Assembly (NCBI GenBank): GCA_016215025.1
Contig: JACRMI010000055.1
Coordinates: 58,523 to 122,522 of the forward strand
DNA: 64,000 nucleotides
Origin: Chloroflexota bacterium
GTDB taxonomy: Bacteria > Chloroflexota > Anaerolineae > UBA4142
Direction of reading: 5' to 3'
Made by a program: the position numbers and the translations under genes. Below the pieces are notes generated by a model that worked only from the letters and a program-made list of their open reading frames with translations, was not told the origin of the DNA and made no database searches. Of this stretch, positions 9,977 to 18,386 are shown one piece after another (position 1 is the stretch's first letter; the number at the start of each line of letters is the position of its first letter).

Positions 9977-10306
9977 CTAGCTGCGCGGGCGCAGATCAAG
10001 CCCGATGAGCACGCGCTCCGTGTTGGACAGATCGCCGATAATTTTGCGGACCGGTTGAGGCAACTTTCGCACGAGCGTGGGAATAGCAAAGATTTGATCG
10101 CCGCGCGCCAGTTTGGTGTTGGTCAACAAATCGATGACTTCGATGCGGTACTGTCCCGCCAAATGTTCTTCACATATTTGTTTGAGATTGGAGAAAGCGG
10201 CAATTGATTTCGGCGTTTGACCCGCCACGTACAACCGCAATTCCCAAATTTCCTTTTTGGGTTTGGACTTGGATTTGTTTTTCACTGCTACGGTCGGTGT
10301 TCGCAT
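9977..10306 (-). CDS. kaiB: KaiB-like protein (first copy, next to kaiC)
   Basis: A 109-residue KaiB-family protein with a 22-residue Lys-rich N-terminal extension, then [41 protein letters not shown] and VLIGLDL. GGAG precedes the ATG. It begins 45 bases after kaiC, so the two should be co-transcribed. Having two kaiB genes and no kaiA beside kaiC is seen in some non-cyanobacterial Kai systems. Which copy binds this KaiC cannot be told from sequence alone. Confidence 0.95.
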   Translation of the reverse strand: MRTPTVAVKNKSKSKPKKEIWELRLYVAGQTPKSIAAFSNLKQICEEHLAGQYRIEVIDLLTNTKLARGDQIFAIPTLVRKLPQPVRKIIGDLSNTERVLIGLDLRPRS

Positions 10307-10351
10307 GTTCTCTCCTCAGTAAGCGTACTTTCTACATCAGCGCGTCCAACA

Positions 10352-11812
10352 TCACCTAGCCAGTTCATTGGCGCTGACTTGGGCTGACCCCTCGAGCAAC
10401 TGAATCCCCTGATCGGTCAATAAAAATTGGCGAATCTGATTCGAGTGCGCCATCCCACGCGATTTTAAAATGTACAAATAACGATTGCGTTCACCTGCGA
10501 GTTGCACATTCCGCAGCAAGATCCACGTATCCATCAACGACGAAACGCCCACTTCGGATTTTTCCGTAAGCGCAGAGTCGCTGGTCAAGCTGGTAAAGAC
10601 CGCCGTGATTTGATGGGCTTTGAGAAAATCGATCAAGCGCATCAGCATGGAATTGATTTCATTGGACGAGCCAACGGACAAAAAATTGGTAATGGGATCG
10701 AGAACGACGATCTGGGGGTTGAACGTTTCGACCATTTTATGAATCGTCGCCAAGTGCATTTCCAAACCAAAAAATGTGGGACGTTGATTTTGAAACTTTA
10801 ATAACCCCTTGCGCACCCAGGGTTCCAGGTGAATCCCAATCGATTGCATGTTGCGCTGAATTTGAGCCGCCGATTCTTCAAACGCAAAATAGAGTACGTG
10901 CTCGCCGCGCCGACACGCCGCATCGACAAAAGCCGCACACAGACTCGTCTTGCCGGTCCCCGCCGTACCGGAGAGCAGCACGCTGCTTCCGCGAAAGTAA
11001 CCCTTGCCGCCCAGCATCGCATCGAGATCGGGGACACCGGTGGAAAGGCGTTCGAGACAGACGGGATGATCCAAATTCAAGGACGTGACCGGCAAAACCG
11101 AAATACCATGTTCGTCGATCAAGAAGGGATATTCGTTTGCGCCATGCGTCGAGCCGCGATACTTGACCACGCGCAGGCGGCGCGTCGAAACCTGTTCGTT
11201 GACGCGATGATCGAGTACGATCACGCAGTCCGAAACGTATTCTTCGAAACCGTACCGCGTCAGCGTGCCATCGCCCCGTTCACCCGTAATGATAGCGGTG
11301 AGATGGTGTTCCTTGAGCCATCGAAACAAGCGGCGCAATTCGGCGCGCAAGATCATGGGATTATTCAGCGAGCCAAACAACACCTCGACCGTATCCAGCA
11401 CCACCCGCTTGGCATGAATCGAATTTGCCGCTTGCGCCAAGCGAATGAACAGCCCTTCGAGATTGTATTCGCCCGTCTCTTCAATTTCGCTGCGCTCGAT
11501 CCGAACATGATCGAGGACAACTTTTTTACGTCGCACCAAATCGCCGAGATCGAATCCAAGCGAAGCGACATTCTTGATCAGGTCGTCCGTGGTTTCCTCA
11601 AATGCCATAAAGACGCCGGGTTCATCGAAATCTATTGCGCCGCGAATAATAAATTCCATTGCCATGAGGGTTTTACCACAGCCGGCGCTGCCACAAACGA
11701 GCGTGGAGCACCCTTGGGGCAAACCACCGCCCGTAATTTCGTCTAGACCTGCAATGCCTGAAGGAGTTTTAACGAGCGGATGGAGCGTGGATTTGCGTTT
11801 GGATCGTGGCAT
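10352..11812 (-). CDS. kaiC: KaiC-family circadian-clock type ATPase
   Basis: A double RecA-like ATPase/autokinase of 486 residues. The CI half has P-loop GSAGCGKT (residues 41-48) and the glutamate pair in MAFEETTDD. The CII half has P-loop GTAGTGKT and FAFEESAAQ. The segment aligned with the cyanobacterial phosphosites Ser431/Thr432 reads VSSLMDTWILL, so the dyad is Ser-Ser rather than Ser-Thr. I chose the ATG at 11812, where GGGAGG sits 8 bases upstream. The longer frame back to 11983 adds 57 residues with no family similarity. It heads a cluster with two kaiB genes, a giant kinase and a NarL regulator. It could also be a KaiC-like protein that works as a signalling ATPase without a true clock. 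Confidence 0.95.
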   Translation of the reverse strand: MPRSKRKSTLHPLVKTPSGIAGLDEITGGGLPQGCSTLVCGSAGCGKTLMAMEFIIRGAIDFDEPGVFMAFEETTDDLIKNVASLGFDLGDLVRRKKVVLDHVRIERSEIEETGEYNLEGLFIRLAQAANSIHAKRVVLDTVEVLFGSLNNPMILRAELRRLFRWLKEHHLTAIITGERGDGTLTRYGFEEYVSDCVIVLDHRVNEQVSTRRLRVVKYRGSTHGANEYPFLIDEHGISVLPVTSLNLDHPVCLERLSTGVPDLDAMLGGKGYFRGSSVLLSGTAGTGKTSLCAAFVDAACRRGEHVLYFAFEESAAQIQRNMQSIGIHLEPWVRKGLLKFQNQRPTFFGLEMHLATIHKMVETFNPQIVVLDPITNFLSVGSSNEINSMLMRLIDFLKAHQITAVFTSLTSDSALTEKSEVGVSSLMDTWILLRNVQLAGERNRYLYILKSRGMAHSNQIRQFLLTDQGIQLLEGSAQVSANELAR

Positions 11813-11918
11813 GGACAACCTCCCTGTTGTTCCTCTAATTTTGCCGTCCAAGAGCATTGGACCGGAAACGATTGTATTCTTCAACTGCAGGACTTTGGCT
11901 CCAAGCAAGTTTTTGCCT

Positions 11919-12157
11919 GTCACCCTGAGCACGTTCGCTTGGCTGAGCGAGACGCGAAGCGTTCGACTCCGCAACATCGCCATCGCAGATGGCGCAACCG
12001 TTGCTCCGCTACCCAGAAACTTGAACTGTCACCCTGAGCGGAGCGAAGGGTCTCCGGGTCAGCGCGGGAGATGCTTCGCTTCGCTCAGCATGACAAGTTT
12101 CTTTCCGTAAACATGTCCGCGAGGGCATGGTTTCTCAGCATGACAAGCGAAAGTCCT
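11919..12157. repeat. Dispersed GTCACCCTGAGCG-type palindromic repeats upstream of kaiC
   Basis: The gap 11813-12250 (438 bases) has no gene. It holds one well-formed copy at 12028-12094 (GTCACCCTGAGCGGAGCGAA on the left, TTCGCTCAGCATGAC on the right), a degraded copy starting at 11919, and a half copy ending in AGCGAAAGTCCT at 12146-12157. The same AGCGAAAGTCCT outer end occurs in the copy at 36515-36624, so they belong to one family. Confidence 0.8.
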
Positions 12158-12250
12158 AAACTGAATACCCCACTAGAAATTATACCAATGCGAATGCAAT
12201 TTTTCAAAAATTCCGATGGGCATGATAATTCATGTAGACACGGGTTAGCA

Positions 12251-12634
12251 CTAAAGCTTTTCCGGTCCATACAAACCAAGTGACCTTTGAACAGCGGGTA
12301 TAAGCATCGTTAGAAGAGAATCTTTGGGGATAAACGCCTCAGCACCTGCCTCCAATGAACCATCGCGGTGAGACGTTTCGTCATGAAAAGTCAAGATGAT
12401 GACGGGCAAAGATGGATCAGTCTCCTTGAGCTGGCGTGTTGCTTGAATCCCATTCATTCGCGGCAACACAATATCCATAATGACCAAATCCGGTCGGTCT
12501 GATTGCGCCAGTTCAAGCGCACTTTCAGCGTTCGCGGCTTGAATGATCTGAGCGGTTACAAAGGTGGTTAGATACTCCGCGATAGCATGGCGCAGCATGG
12601 CGTGATCTTCGACGAGCAGAATTCTCGCGGTCAT
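12251..12634 (-). CDS. Stand-alone receiver-domain response regulator
   Basis: A 127-residue protein consisting only of a receiver domain. The acidic pair is in LVEDHA, the phospho-acceptor in DLVIMDIVLP, Thr in VIILTFHD and Lys in AFIPKDS, so all catalytic positions are present. There is no output domain, hence it may act by protein contact (CheY/Spo0F-like) or as a phosphate sink. AAAGG precedes the ATG. It lies alone between two repeat-filled gaps, upstream of kaiC and in the same orientation. The divergence of its surroundings gives no firm partner. Confidence 0.9.
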   Translation of the reverse strand: MTARILLVEDHAMLRHAIAEYLTTFVTAQIIQAANAESALELAQSDRPDLVIMDIVLPRMNGIQATRQLKETDPSLPVIILTFHDETSHRDGSLEAGAEAFIPKDSLLTMLIPAVQRSLGLYGPEKL

Positions 12635-12816
12635 TGTTCACCTTTCGATGGCTTGCCCTAACCGCAAGAAACCTTGCGGGTTTGTTAGGGACAATCCGAC
12701 CGTCGCATTCTGGCACACAATGCGGAAATCTTCTATAGGAATTGTTTGAGGTTTGGGGTAGGGAAATTTTAGGGGGCGGGTCGTGGACCCGCCCCCGACG
12801 AACACACGCCAAAATC

Positions 12817-12932
12817 GTTACTACTCAGGCTGTCATTTCGACGAGCGGTTTTTGCGAGGAGAAATCCGCTTTGCATGGACAGAGACGCTTCGCGTCGCTT
12901 CGCTCGAAATGACAAAAGGGCTGAGTAGTTAC
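12817..12932. repeat. Palindromic dispersed repeat with ACTACTCAG ends
   Basis: The ends GTTACTACTCAG (12817-12828) and CTGAGTAGTTAC (12921-12932) are reverse complements with one mismatch. The inner arms GTCATTTCGA and TCGAAATGAC belong to the same repeat class as the copy at 18221-18340. It fills most of the 312-base gap 12635-12946, which has no gene. Confidence 0.8.
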
Positions 12933-12946
12933 CCAAAATCGTGGAT

Positions 12947-13603
12947 TTATTCCAGCGAGGTTAGCCCGTGTTGCAGCGCAAATTTGACCAAACTCGGCAC
13001 ATCCGAAAGGTTCAACTTTTCCATCAAATGGCTGCGATAGGTATCGACGGTTTTAGAGGAAATGGAAAGAATCTTCCCGATCTCGCGGCTGGTCTTGCCC
13101 TCCACCACCAATTGCAAAATCTCGCGTTCGCGCGGGGAAAGCTTTGACAACCCATCCTTCGACTCTTCGGTTTGGAGCGTGTTTTGGAAACTCTCGATCA
13201 CTTTGTCGGAGATGGCTACGCTCAAATAACGGTGTCCGGTGGCAACGGTGCGAACGGCGTTGATGACTTCTGCGCCCGCCGAATCTTTAAGGATATAGCC
13301 GCGCACACCTGCTTGAAACGCCCGCGAAATCAGCGCGTCCGTCGAATGCACTGAAAGAATTATCACTTGAGTGGAGGGACACGTCTGCCGAACTTGCCAT
13401 GCCGCTTCGATGCCGTTCAACTCTGGCATCGTAATGTCTAAGATGGCAATATCCGGTCGCAACTCGGTGATGCTGGCTACGGCTTTGCGCCCATTCGAGG
13501 CGGTGCCGACGACTTTGATGTCGTCTTGAGTTTCCAGCAACAGACGCAAACCATCGCGCATGACGCCGTGATCGTCGGCAACAAAAACGGTAATACTACT
13601 CAT
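12947..13603 (-). CDS. NarL/FixJ-family response regulator
   Basis: A 218-residue receiver plus LuxR helix-turn-helix regulator. The receiver has VADDHG, phospho-acceptor in DIAILDITMP, Ser in IILSVHS and Lys in GYILKDS. The DNA-binding part reads LSPREREILQLVVEGKTSRE and ISSKTVDTYRSHLMEKL. The ATG overlaps the stop of the upstream kinase gene by four bases (ATGA), with GGAGG just before it, so translation is coupled. It is the regulator partner of the kinase at 13600-14853. Confidence 0.94.
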   Translation of the reverse strand: MSSITVFVADDHGVMRDGLRLLLETQDDIKVVGTASNGRKAVASITELRPDIAILDITMPELNGIEAAWQVRQTCPSTQVIILSVHSTDALISRAFQAGVRGYILKDSAGAEVINAVRTVATGHRYLSVAISDKVIESFQNTLQTEESKDGLSKLSPREREILQLVVEGKTSREIGKILSISSKTVDTYRSHLMEKLNLSDVPSLVKFALQHGLTSLE

Positions 13604-14853
13604 CGCGGAACCTCCACGATAACGCGGGTCCCCTTGCCCGGTTCGGACTGAATATCACACTTGCCATTGAGCGCCAGCGCGCGCTCGGCAATTGTGGCCA
13701 AGCCCAAGCCATGGGAATCCTTGTATGGCACTGCAATTAGGTTAAAGCCAATGCCGTTGTCGGCAATCGTGAGACGCACGCCGTGCGGCATCGCGTCGAG
13801 TATGATCGTCACCTCCGTCGCGCGGGCATGCTTGATCACATTCGTCATTGCCTCTTGTGCAATTCGAAAGAGCGCAATCTCGGCGTTAGGCGCAAGCCGC
13901 GGCAGGCGTGGGTCCGTTTTCAACTCAATATCCAGATCGGTGCGTTCTTGATACGATTTGATGAAACCTTCCAGCGCGACCGGCAGTCCGTAAAAATCAA
14001 GCGCGGTCGGTCGCAAGTTGGTGGTGACACGCCGAATGCGCTGGGTGGTCTCGACCACCAAATTCTGGGCGTCCTTCAAGGGTATCTGCCAGCGGTCACC
14101 CGCTTGCGGCGGAATATGGGTTTCAAGTAATTTAAGCGCGAGTCCCAACGCCGTCAAGTTCTGACTGACCTCATCGTGCAACTCACTCGCAAGCTGACGC
14201 CGTTGGTCTTCTTGAATCTGGAACAAGGCGTGAGACAATTGCGCCAAACGGTCGCGATTGTCCCGCAACTCGGCAAACAAACGATCCCGCTCCTGTTCCA
14301 CCTTTTCGCGGTCGGTGACATCGTTGAGGACGGTCCAGAATACGAGCGAGCCGTCGCTGGGATCAGAAACCGGAATGGTAATAAGTTGAGCGAGGATTTG
14401 GCTCTGCGAATGAACTTTCAAATGCACTTCGGATTTGATGGGTGTGAGTGCCGCTCTACATCGCTGTAGATGAGCCGCAAACAGGCGGAGATCGCTTTTG
14501 ACGACAAGATTGCCAAATAAGATCGCTTTTAGCCGAGATTCTGGCAAGCCCAGCATGTGCGCGCCCGCTGCATTGATCTCTCGGATTTGACCGCGCAGGT
14601 CAAACGTCACATAGCCGACCGGTGCAAAATCATACAATGCGGCATAGCGATCGCGCGATTCTTCGATCTGCCGCTGAGCTTGTGCCATGTTTTCCGCCTG
14701 CGCGGAAAGTTGCTCGATGTATTGTTCCAGGTCATGGACGTGGCGTTTCGCCTCCGTGGCGTATTGTTTCGACACAGTTAAAATGGGCGGCGTTTTTTTG
14801 CCGGGATGGTTTCTGGTTGGTTTGGTTGTCGTTCTAGTTTTGGAATTTCCCAT
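13600..14853 (-). CDS. PAS histidine kinase (HisKA_3 type)
   Basis: A 417-residue soluble kinase. A basic N-terminus and coiled coil (residues 30-70) lead into one PAS domain (about 70-190), a second coiled coil, HisKA_3 with the acceptor His in ASELHDEVSQNLTALGLAL, and HATPase_c with N-box IAQEAMTNVIKHA and G1 box DNGIGF. It overlaps the NarL regulator by four bases. No ribosome binding site is visible before the ATG, and a palindromic element begins only 16 bases upstream (14869-15049), so the natural leader may have been replaced by this repeat. Confidence 0.93.
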   Translation of the reverse strand: MGNSKTRTTTKPTRNHPGKKTPPILTVSKQYATEAKRHVHDLEQYIEQLSAQAENMAQAQRQIEESRDRYAALYDFAPVGYVTFDLRGQIREINAAGAHMLGLPESRLKAILFGNLVVKSDLRLFAAHLQRCRAALTPIKSEVHLKVHSQSQILAQLITIPVSDPSDGSLVFWTVLNDVTDREKVEQERDRLFAELRDNRDRLAQLSHALFQIQEDQRRQLASELHDEVSQNLTALGLALKLLETHIPPQAGDRWQIPLKDAQNLVVETTQRIRRVTTNLRPTALDFYGLPVALEGFIKSYQERTDLDIELKTDPRLPRLAPNAEIALFRIAQEAMTNVIKHARATEVTIILDAMPHGVRLTIADNGIGFNLIAVPYKDSHGLGLATIAERALALNGKCDIQSEPGKGTRVIVEVPR

Positions 14854-14868
14854 CGCAATTTCTGATTA

Positions 14869-15049
14869 GGTAGGACTGCATTTAATCGTGGAGGGATGCC
14901 ATCGGTTCGAAACCGACGGCTTGTGGTCACGAAACCCGCTTTGCGGGTTGAGATCCCAACCTGCGGAGCAGGTTTTTTGCCCGCCAGACGTCCGATTCCA
15001 TCGGATGGCGTCGTCGAACCATCCTTCCACGATTAGATGGAGTCCTACC
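14869..15049. repeat. 181-base palindromic element (MITE-like) with nested small hairpins
   Basis: The ends are imperfect inverted repeats of about 30 bases: GGTAGGACTGCATTTAATCG at 14869 and its counterpart ending CCTACC at 15049. Inside are at least three short hairpins, including AAACCCGCTTTGCGGGTT and AACCTGCGGAGCAGGTT. No target-site duplication is evident. A 90-codon frame through it (14866-15138) is not protein-like and is not annotated. It separates the kinase gene from the CheB-CheR fusion gene. Confidence 0.75.
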
Positions 15050-15134
15050 TTGCGAGAACGCAAGCCCTCGCGGGAAAGAAACTTGTTACGCAACGCGTGA
15101 GCGCAGCGAAGAATCCCGTCCCAGGTATCCGTTA

Positions 15135-18131
15135 TCACCCGTCACCATCCGTTATTTTTTTCAGCGCCAACACCGTCATGGGCTTGTCTTCACCCTGGGT
15201 ATAGAGCCGGCGCGCATTCACGTCAAAACGCTGCGCGTGCGACTCCCAAGTAAGCTCGATTTGCACGTTCGCCTCATGCTGGGTCGGCGACAAATCCTTT
15301 TCGATGGTTTGACGAAGCGTCGCTCCATCAAATGCGCCATCCTTCAATTGGAAAATGTTGACCTGGTCAGATTGTTCCGCCGTTAAATTCAGCAAACGAC
15401 GAAATGCTTCATTGGCAATGGTTATACAGCGCCGCTCGTCCAGCACGACGACGGGGTCTTGGACGGCATCGAGTACCGACCGCGTCAGATTCTGCGCCGA
15501 GCGCATTAATTCGCCCTCGCGTTTGAGTGCGGCGATGTCGATCCACGAAATCATCACGCCGTCGATCTTGCTATCGATGGTGCGGTACGGGCGAATGCGC
15601 ACCGAGTACCAATGTCCGGAGCGATCCTGGGTCTCGACTTGGTGCGGCTCCAATGACTTCATGACCTGTCGAGCCACCTCTTCCAAATTGGGCGTAGAGA
15701 CATTCAAGCGCAGGTCGCTGATGGGGCGTCCGATGTCGGTGGAAATGATATTCAAGACCGTTTCTGCCACTGCCGTAAAGCGGCGAATTCGCAAATCGCT
15801 CGTCAGCAGGACAATGGGAATATTTGCGCCGCTAATGAGATTGACCAAATCGCTGTTCAACGTCAACAGTTCGCCATTGCGATTTTGCAACTCTTCGTTG
15901 ACAGTCGTCAATTCTTCGTTGGTCGATTGCAGCTCTTCCTTCGCCGTCTCCAACTCTTCATTCGTGCTTTGCAATTCTTCGTTACTCGATTGGACTTCTT
16001 CTAACGCCGAGCGCAATTCTTCGTTGGTGGATTCAAGTTGCTCAACCGTCGCGTTCAAGTACTCTTTGGTGACGACAAGCTGCTGCTGTAATTGTTCGAG
16101 CTGGTGTTCGTTTGTGGAGCCGCGCGCGGCTCGCGCTTTTTTTTCAGCCGTCGGTTTTTGAACCGCCTGGAATCGCCGCGACGCCGGCAATTCTTCAAAC
16201 AACACCAAAAAATGGCGCTCTTTGGAAGTCGGGAACTGAATGGGCAACACGGTCAGATTGAGCACGTGAACCGTGTTGTGCGATTTGAACCGGACGCCGC
16301 TGCGTTTGACGGGGGCGTTGGTTTTGCGCGCTTCTTGAATCGCCGCACGCAAATCCTGCTTGAGCCCTTCGCGCGCCATCTTGAGCAAATTCAAACTCGG
16401 CGCACCCGAAGCTGGCTCTAGGTAGGTGCCGGTCTGTCCGCGAAATTGGAGAATGTCCAAATAGTCATCGACGAAGACTCCCACCGGCGCGTAACGGTTC
16501 AGCAAGATGCGGTCCACTTCGCGTTGGATGTCAAAGCTGTTAAACGCTTCCGGAGTAAGTTTGATCGGATGGGCAGTCACCGTTGGCTCGCGAATAATAA
16601 AATCGACGCGCGCGGGCGCGGACTTGCGATAGTAGATTTTTTCTTTTTGGTTAAGCAGGGCAAACAATTCTCCCAAGCTGCCAATCGTTTCCGAACTGCC
16701 TAATACCAAGATACCGTCCGGCTTGAGCGCATAGTGAAACGTCGTGATGATTCTTTTTTGGATGGGCTGAGTCAAATAGATGAGCAGATTCCGACAACTG
16801 ATCAAATCAATCCGGGAAAAGGGCGGATCGCGCGTAATATCTTGGCGCGCAAACACACACATATCCCGCAAGGTTTTGCTGACCTGGTAGCCGTGGTCGA
16901 TCTTGACAAAAAAACGGCGCAAACGTTCGGGCGAAATCTCTCCCTCAATCGATTCAGGATAAATGCCCGCGCGCGCCTTTTCGATAGCGCTCTCACTCAC
17001 GTCTGTTGCAAAGATTTGGGTGGATAGGTGCGACCTCGTCCCCAGATATTCCACGAGACACATTGCCAGCGAGTACACTTCTTCGCCGGTGGAACAACCG
17101 GGCACCCACATGCGAATCGGTGTCTGCGTGAAACGCTCCTTCAGCAAACGGGGAAATACCTTTTTCTTCAGCACGTCGAACGTAGCTGGCTCGCGAAAAA
17201 AGCCGGTGACGCTGATGAGCAAGTCTTGAAACAATTCGTCGAGTTCGACCGGATGGTTTTTGATAAACTGGACATAGTCCGCCAGCTTGTCGATCTTGGT
17301 CAACATCATGCGCCGTGCGACTCGCCGCTTGATCGTCGTCGGTTTGTACAAAGCAAAATCCACCCCAGTGGCGGAGTGGAGCATCCGAAAGATATGCGTC
17401 AGGTGGTCTTCGCCTTCAAACCGAACATCTTCGACTTCGGGCGCTTGAGCCAGCGTAATGTAAGGATGATTGCCCAGACGAATCAATTCACCGGCAATCC
17501 TTTCCGGCGACAAGGTGAAATCGACCACCCCGGCGGCGACAGCACTGCGCGGCATGCCATCGTACTTTGCCGATTTGAAATCCTGAGCAAAGGTTAGTCC
17601 GCCTTCCATCTTGATCGCATGCAAACCCTGGGTTCCATCCGTCCCCGTTCCGGATAAGACGACGCCGATTGCATTGGCTTTTTGGTCGGCGGCGAGCGAT
17701 TGGAAAAATTGATCGATCGGCATGTGTTGTTGGCGCGCATCGGTGCGCTTGACCAAGCTCAGCTTGCCCTGCCGGATCGTCATGTCCATCGACGGCGGAA
17801 TGACGTAGACTTGGTTGGGTCTTACCTTCATGCCATCCTTGACTTCTTGCACCGGCATTTTGGTTTCTTTTGCCAATAGCTCATTTAAAATGGATGAATG
17901 TTTTGGATCGAGATGTTGCACGACCACGAACGCCAAGCCGGTTTCCGGCGAGAGGTGATTGAGAAACGCAGTAAAGGCTTCCAATCCGCCCGCGGACGCG
18001 CCGACGCCGATAATTGGAAATGAATCGGATGCGGTGACTGGGCTTGACGCACTCGACCCTTTAGACTCTGCAGGTTTGGCAGTCCTTTTGCGAATAGAAC
18101 TGCTTGACCTCACCGGTTTGTTCTTGGGCAT
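15135..18131 (-). CDS. CheB-CheR-PAS fusion protein (methylesterase/methyltransferase sensor)
   Basis: A 998-residue fusion. After a basic Ser-rich start, residues about 37-225 are a CheB methylesterase domain with Ser in GVGASAGG, His in VVVQHLDP and Asp in SGTGTDG. Residues about 245-500 are a CheR methyltransferase (SAM motif WVPGCSTGEEVYS). A long coiled coil of NEEL repeats (about 660-740) follows, then two PAS domains (about 745-860 and 870-990). No receiver or kinase domain is present. Such fusions are usually thought to sense or relay signals rather than serve flagellar chemotaxis, and no chemoreceptor or flagellar gene is nearby. AAGGAG precedes the ATG. A promoter lies at 18180-18208. 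Confidence 0.93.
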   Translation of the reverse strand: MPKNKPVRSSSSIRKRTAKPAESKGSSASSPVTASDSFPIIGVGASAGGLEAFTAFLNHLSPETGLAFVVVQHLDPKHSSILNELLAKETKMPVQEVKDGMKVRPNQVYVIPPSMDMTIRQGKLSLVKRTDARQQHMPIDQFFQSLAADQKANAIGVVLSGTGTDGTQGLHAIKMEGGLTFAQDFKSAKYDGMPRSAVAAGVVDFTLSPERIAGELIRLGNHPYITLAQAPEVEDVRFEGEDHLTHIFRMLHSATGVDFALYKPTTIKRRVARRMMLTKIDKLADYVQFIKNHPVELDELFQDLLISVTGFFREPATFDVLKKKVFPRLLKERFTQTPIRMWVPGCSTGEEVYSLAMCLVEYLGTRSHLSTQIFATDVSESAIEKARAGIYPESIEGEISPERLRRFFVKIDHGYQVSKTLRDMCVFARQDITRDPPFSRIDLISCRNLLIYLTQPIQKRIITTFHYALKPDGILVLGSSETIGSLGELFALLNQKEKIYYRKSAPARVDFIIREPTVTAHPIKLTPEAFNSFDIQREVDRILLNRYAPVGVFVDDYLDILQFRGQTGTYLEPASGAPSLNLLKMAREGLKQDLRAAIQEARKTNAPVKRSGVRFKSHNTVHVLNLTVLPIQFPTSKERHFLVLFEELPASRRFQAVQKPTAEKKARAARGSTNEHQLEQLQQQLVVTKEYLNATVEQLESTNEELRSALEEVQSSNEELQSTNEELETAKEELQSTNEELTTVNEELQNRNGELLTLNSDLVNLISGANIPIVLLTSDLRIRRFTAVAETVLNIISTDIGRPISDLRLNVSTPNLEEVARQVMKSLEPHQVETQDRSGHWYSVRIRPYRTIDSKIDGVMISWIDIAALKREGELMRSAQNLTRSVLDAVQDPVVVLDERRCITIANEAFRRLLNLTAEQSDQVNIFQLKDGAFDGATLRQTIEKDLSPTQHEANVQIELTWESHAQRFDVNARRLYTQGEDKPMTVLALKKITDGDG

Positions 18132-18179
18132 ACTGCTCTCCTTGGTGAGCTAGACCTTTACAAGACCGTAAGCAGACAG

Positions 18180-18208
18180 ATTATAACTCTAGTTTAATAT
18201 ACCGTAAA
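18180..18208 (-). promoter_or_regulatory. Sigma70-type promoter of the CheB-CheR gene
   Basis: Read on the minus strand: TTTACG (18208-18203), 17-base spacer, TATAAT (18185-18180). The expected start is about 40 bases before the ATG at 18131. The -10 is consensus and the -35 matches 4 of 6. Confidence 0.6.
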
Positions 18209-18220
18209 GGGTTTGTTTCC

Positions 18221-18340
18221 TGGTGATTACGCACAACTCGGTCTTGTCATTTCGAGGCACGGTTTGTGTGCTGAGAAATCTCGTTTTCAGCGTCCGAGAT
18301 TTCTCGCTACGCTCGAAATGACAGTCATGGGTAATCACCA
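18221..18340. repeat. Palindromic dispersed repeat with TGGTGATTAC ends
   Basis: The ends TGGTGATTAC (18221-18230) and GTAATCACCA (18331-18340) are exact reverse complements. The inner arms GTCATTTCGAG and CTCGAAATGAC flank a GAGAAATCTCG hairpin. The same ends recur in the copy at 61718-61863. It lies just upstream of the CheB-CheR promoter. Confidence 0.85.
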
Positions 18341-18353
18341 GTTATTTGAAATC

Positions 18354-18383
18354 TGTAGGGACGTTCGATTGAACGTCCCTACA
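18354..18383. repeat. TGTAGGGACGTTC hairpin behind a stop codon
   Basis: The perfect 13-base arms 18354-18366 and 18371-18383 have a GATT loop. It starts 3 bases beyond the stop of the lipoprotein gene at 18387. No U-tract follows on the minus strand, so it is a 3'-end hairpin rather than a textbook terminator. It resembles the GTAGGGG...CCCCTAC hairpin at 48387-48415. Confidence 0.7.
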
Positions 18384-18386
18384 TGA

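Noticed and set aside
11813..11983. N-terminal 57-codon extension of kaiC
   Set aside because: No similarity to KaiC. The ATG at 11812 has GGGAGG at good spacing and fits the family start.
12085..12279. Minus-strand ORF of 64 codons upstream of kaiC
   Set aside because: It lies mostly in dispersed-repeat DNA with no ribosome binding site.
14866..15138. Minus-strand ORF of 90 codons before the kinase gene
   Set aside because: It is the translation of the palindromic element 14869-15049 and has no independent support.
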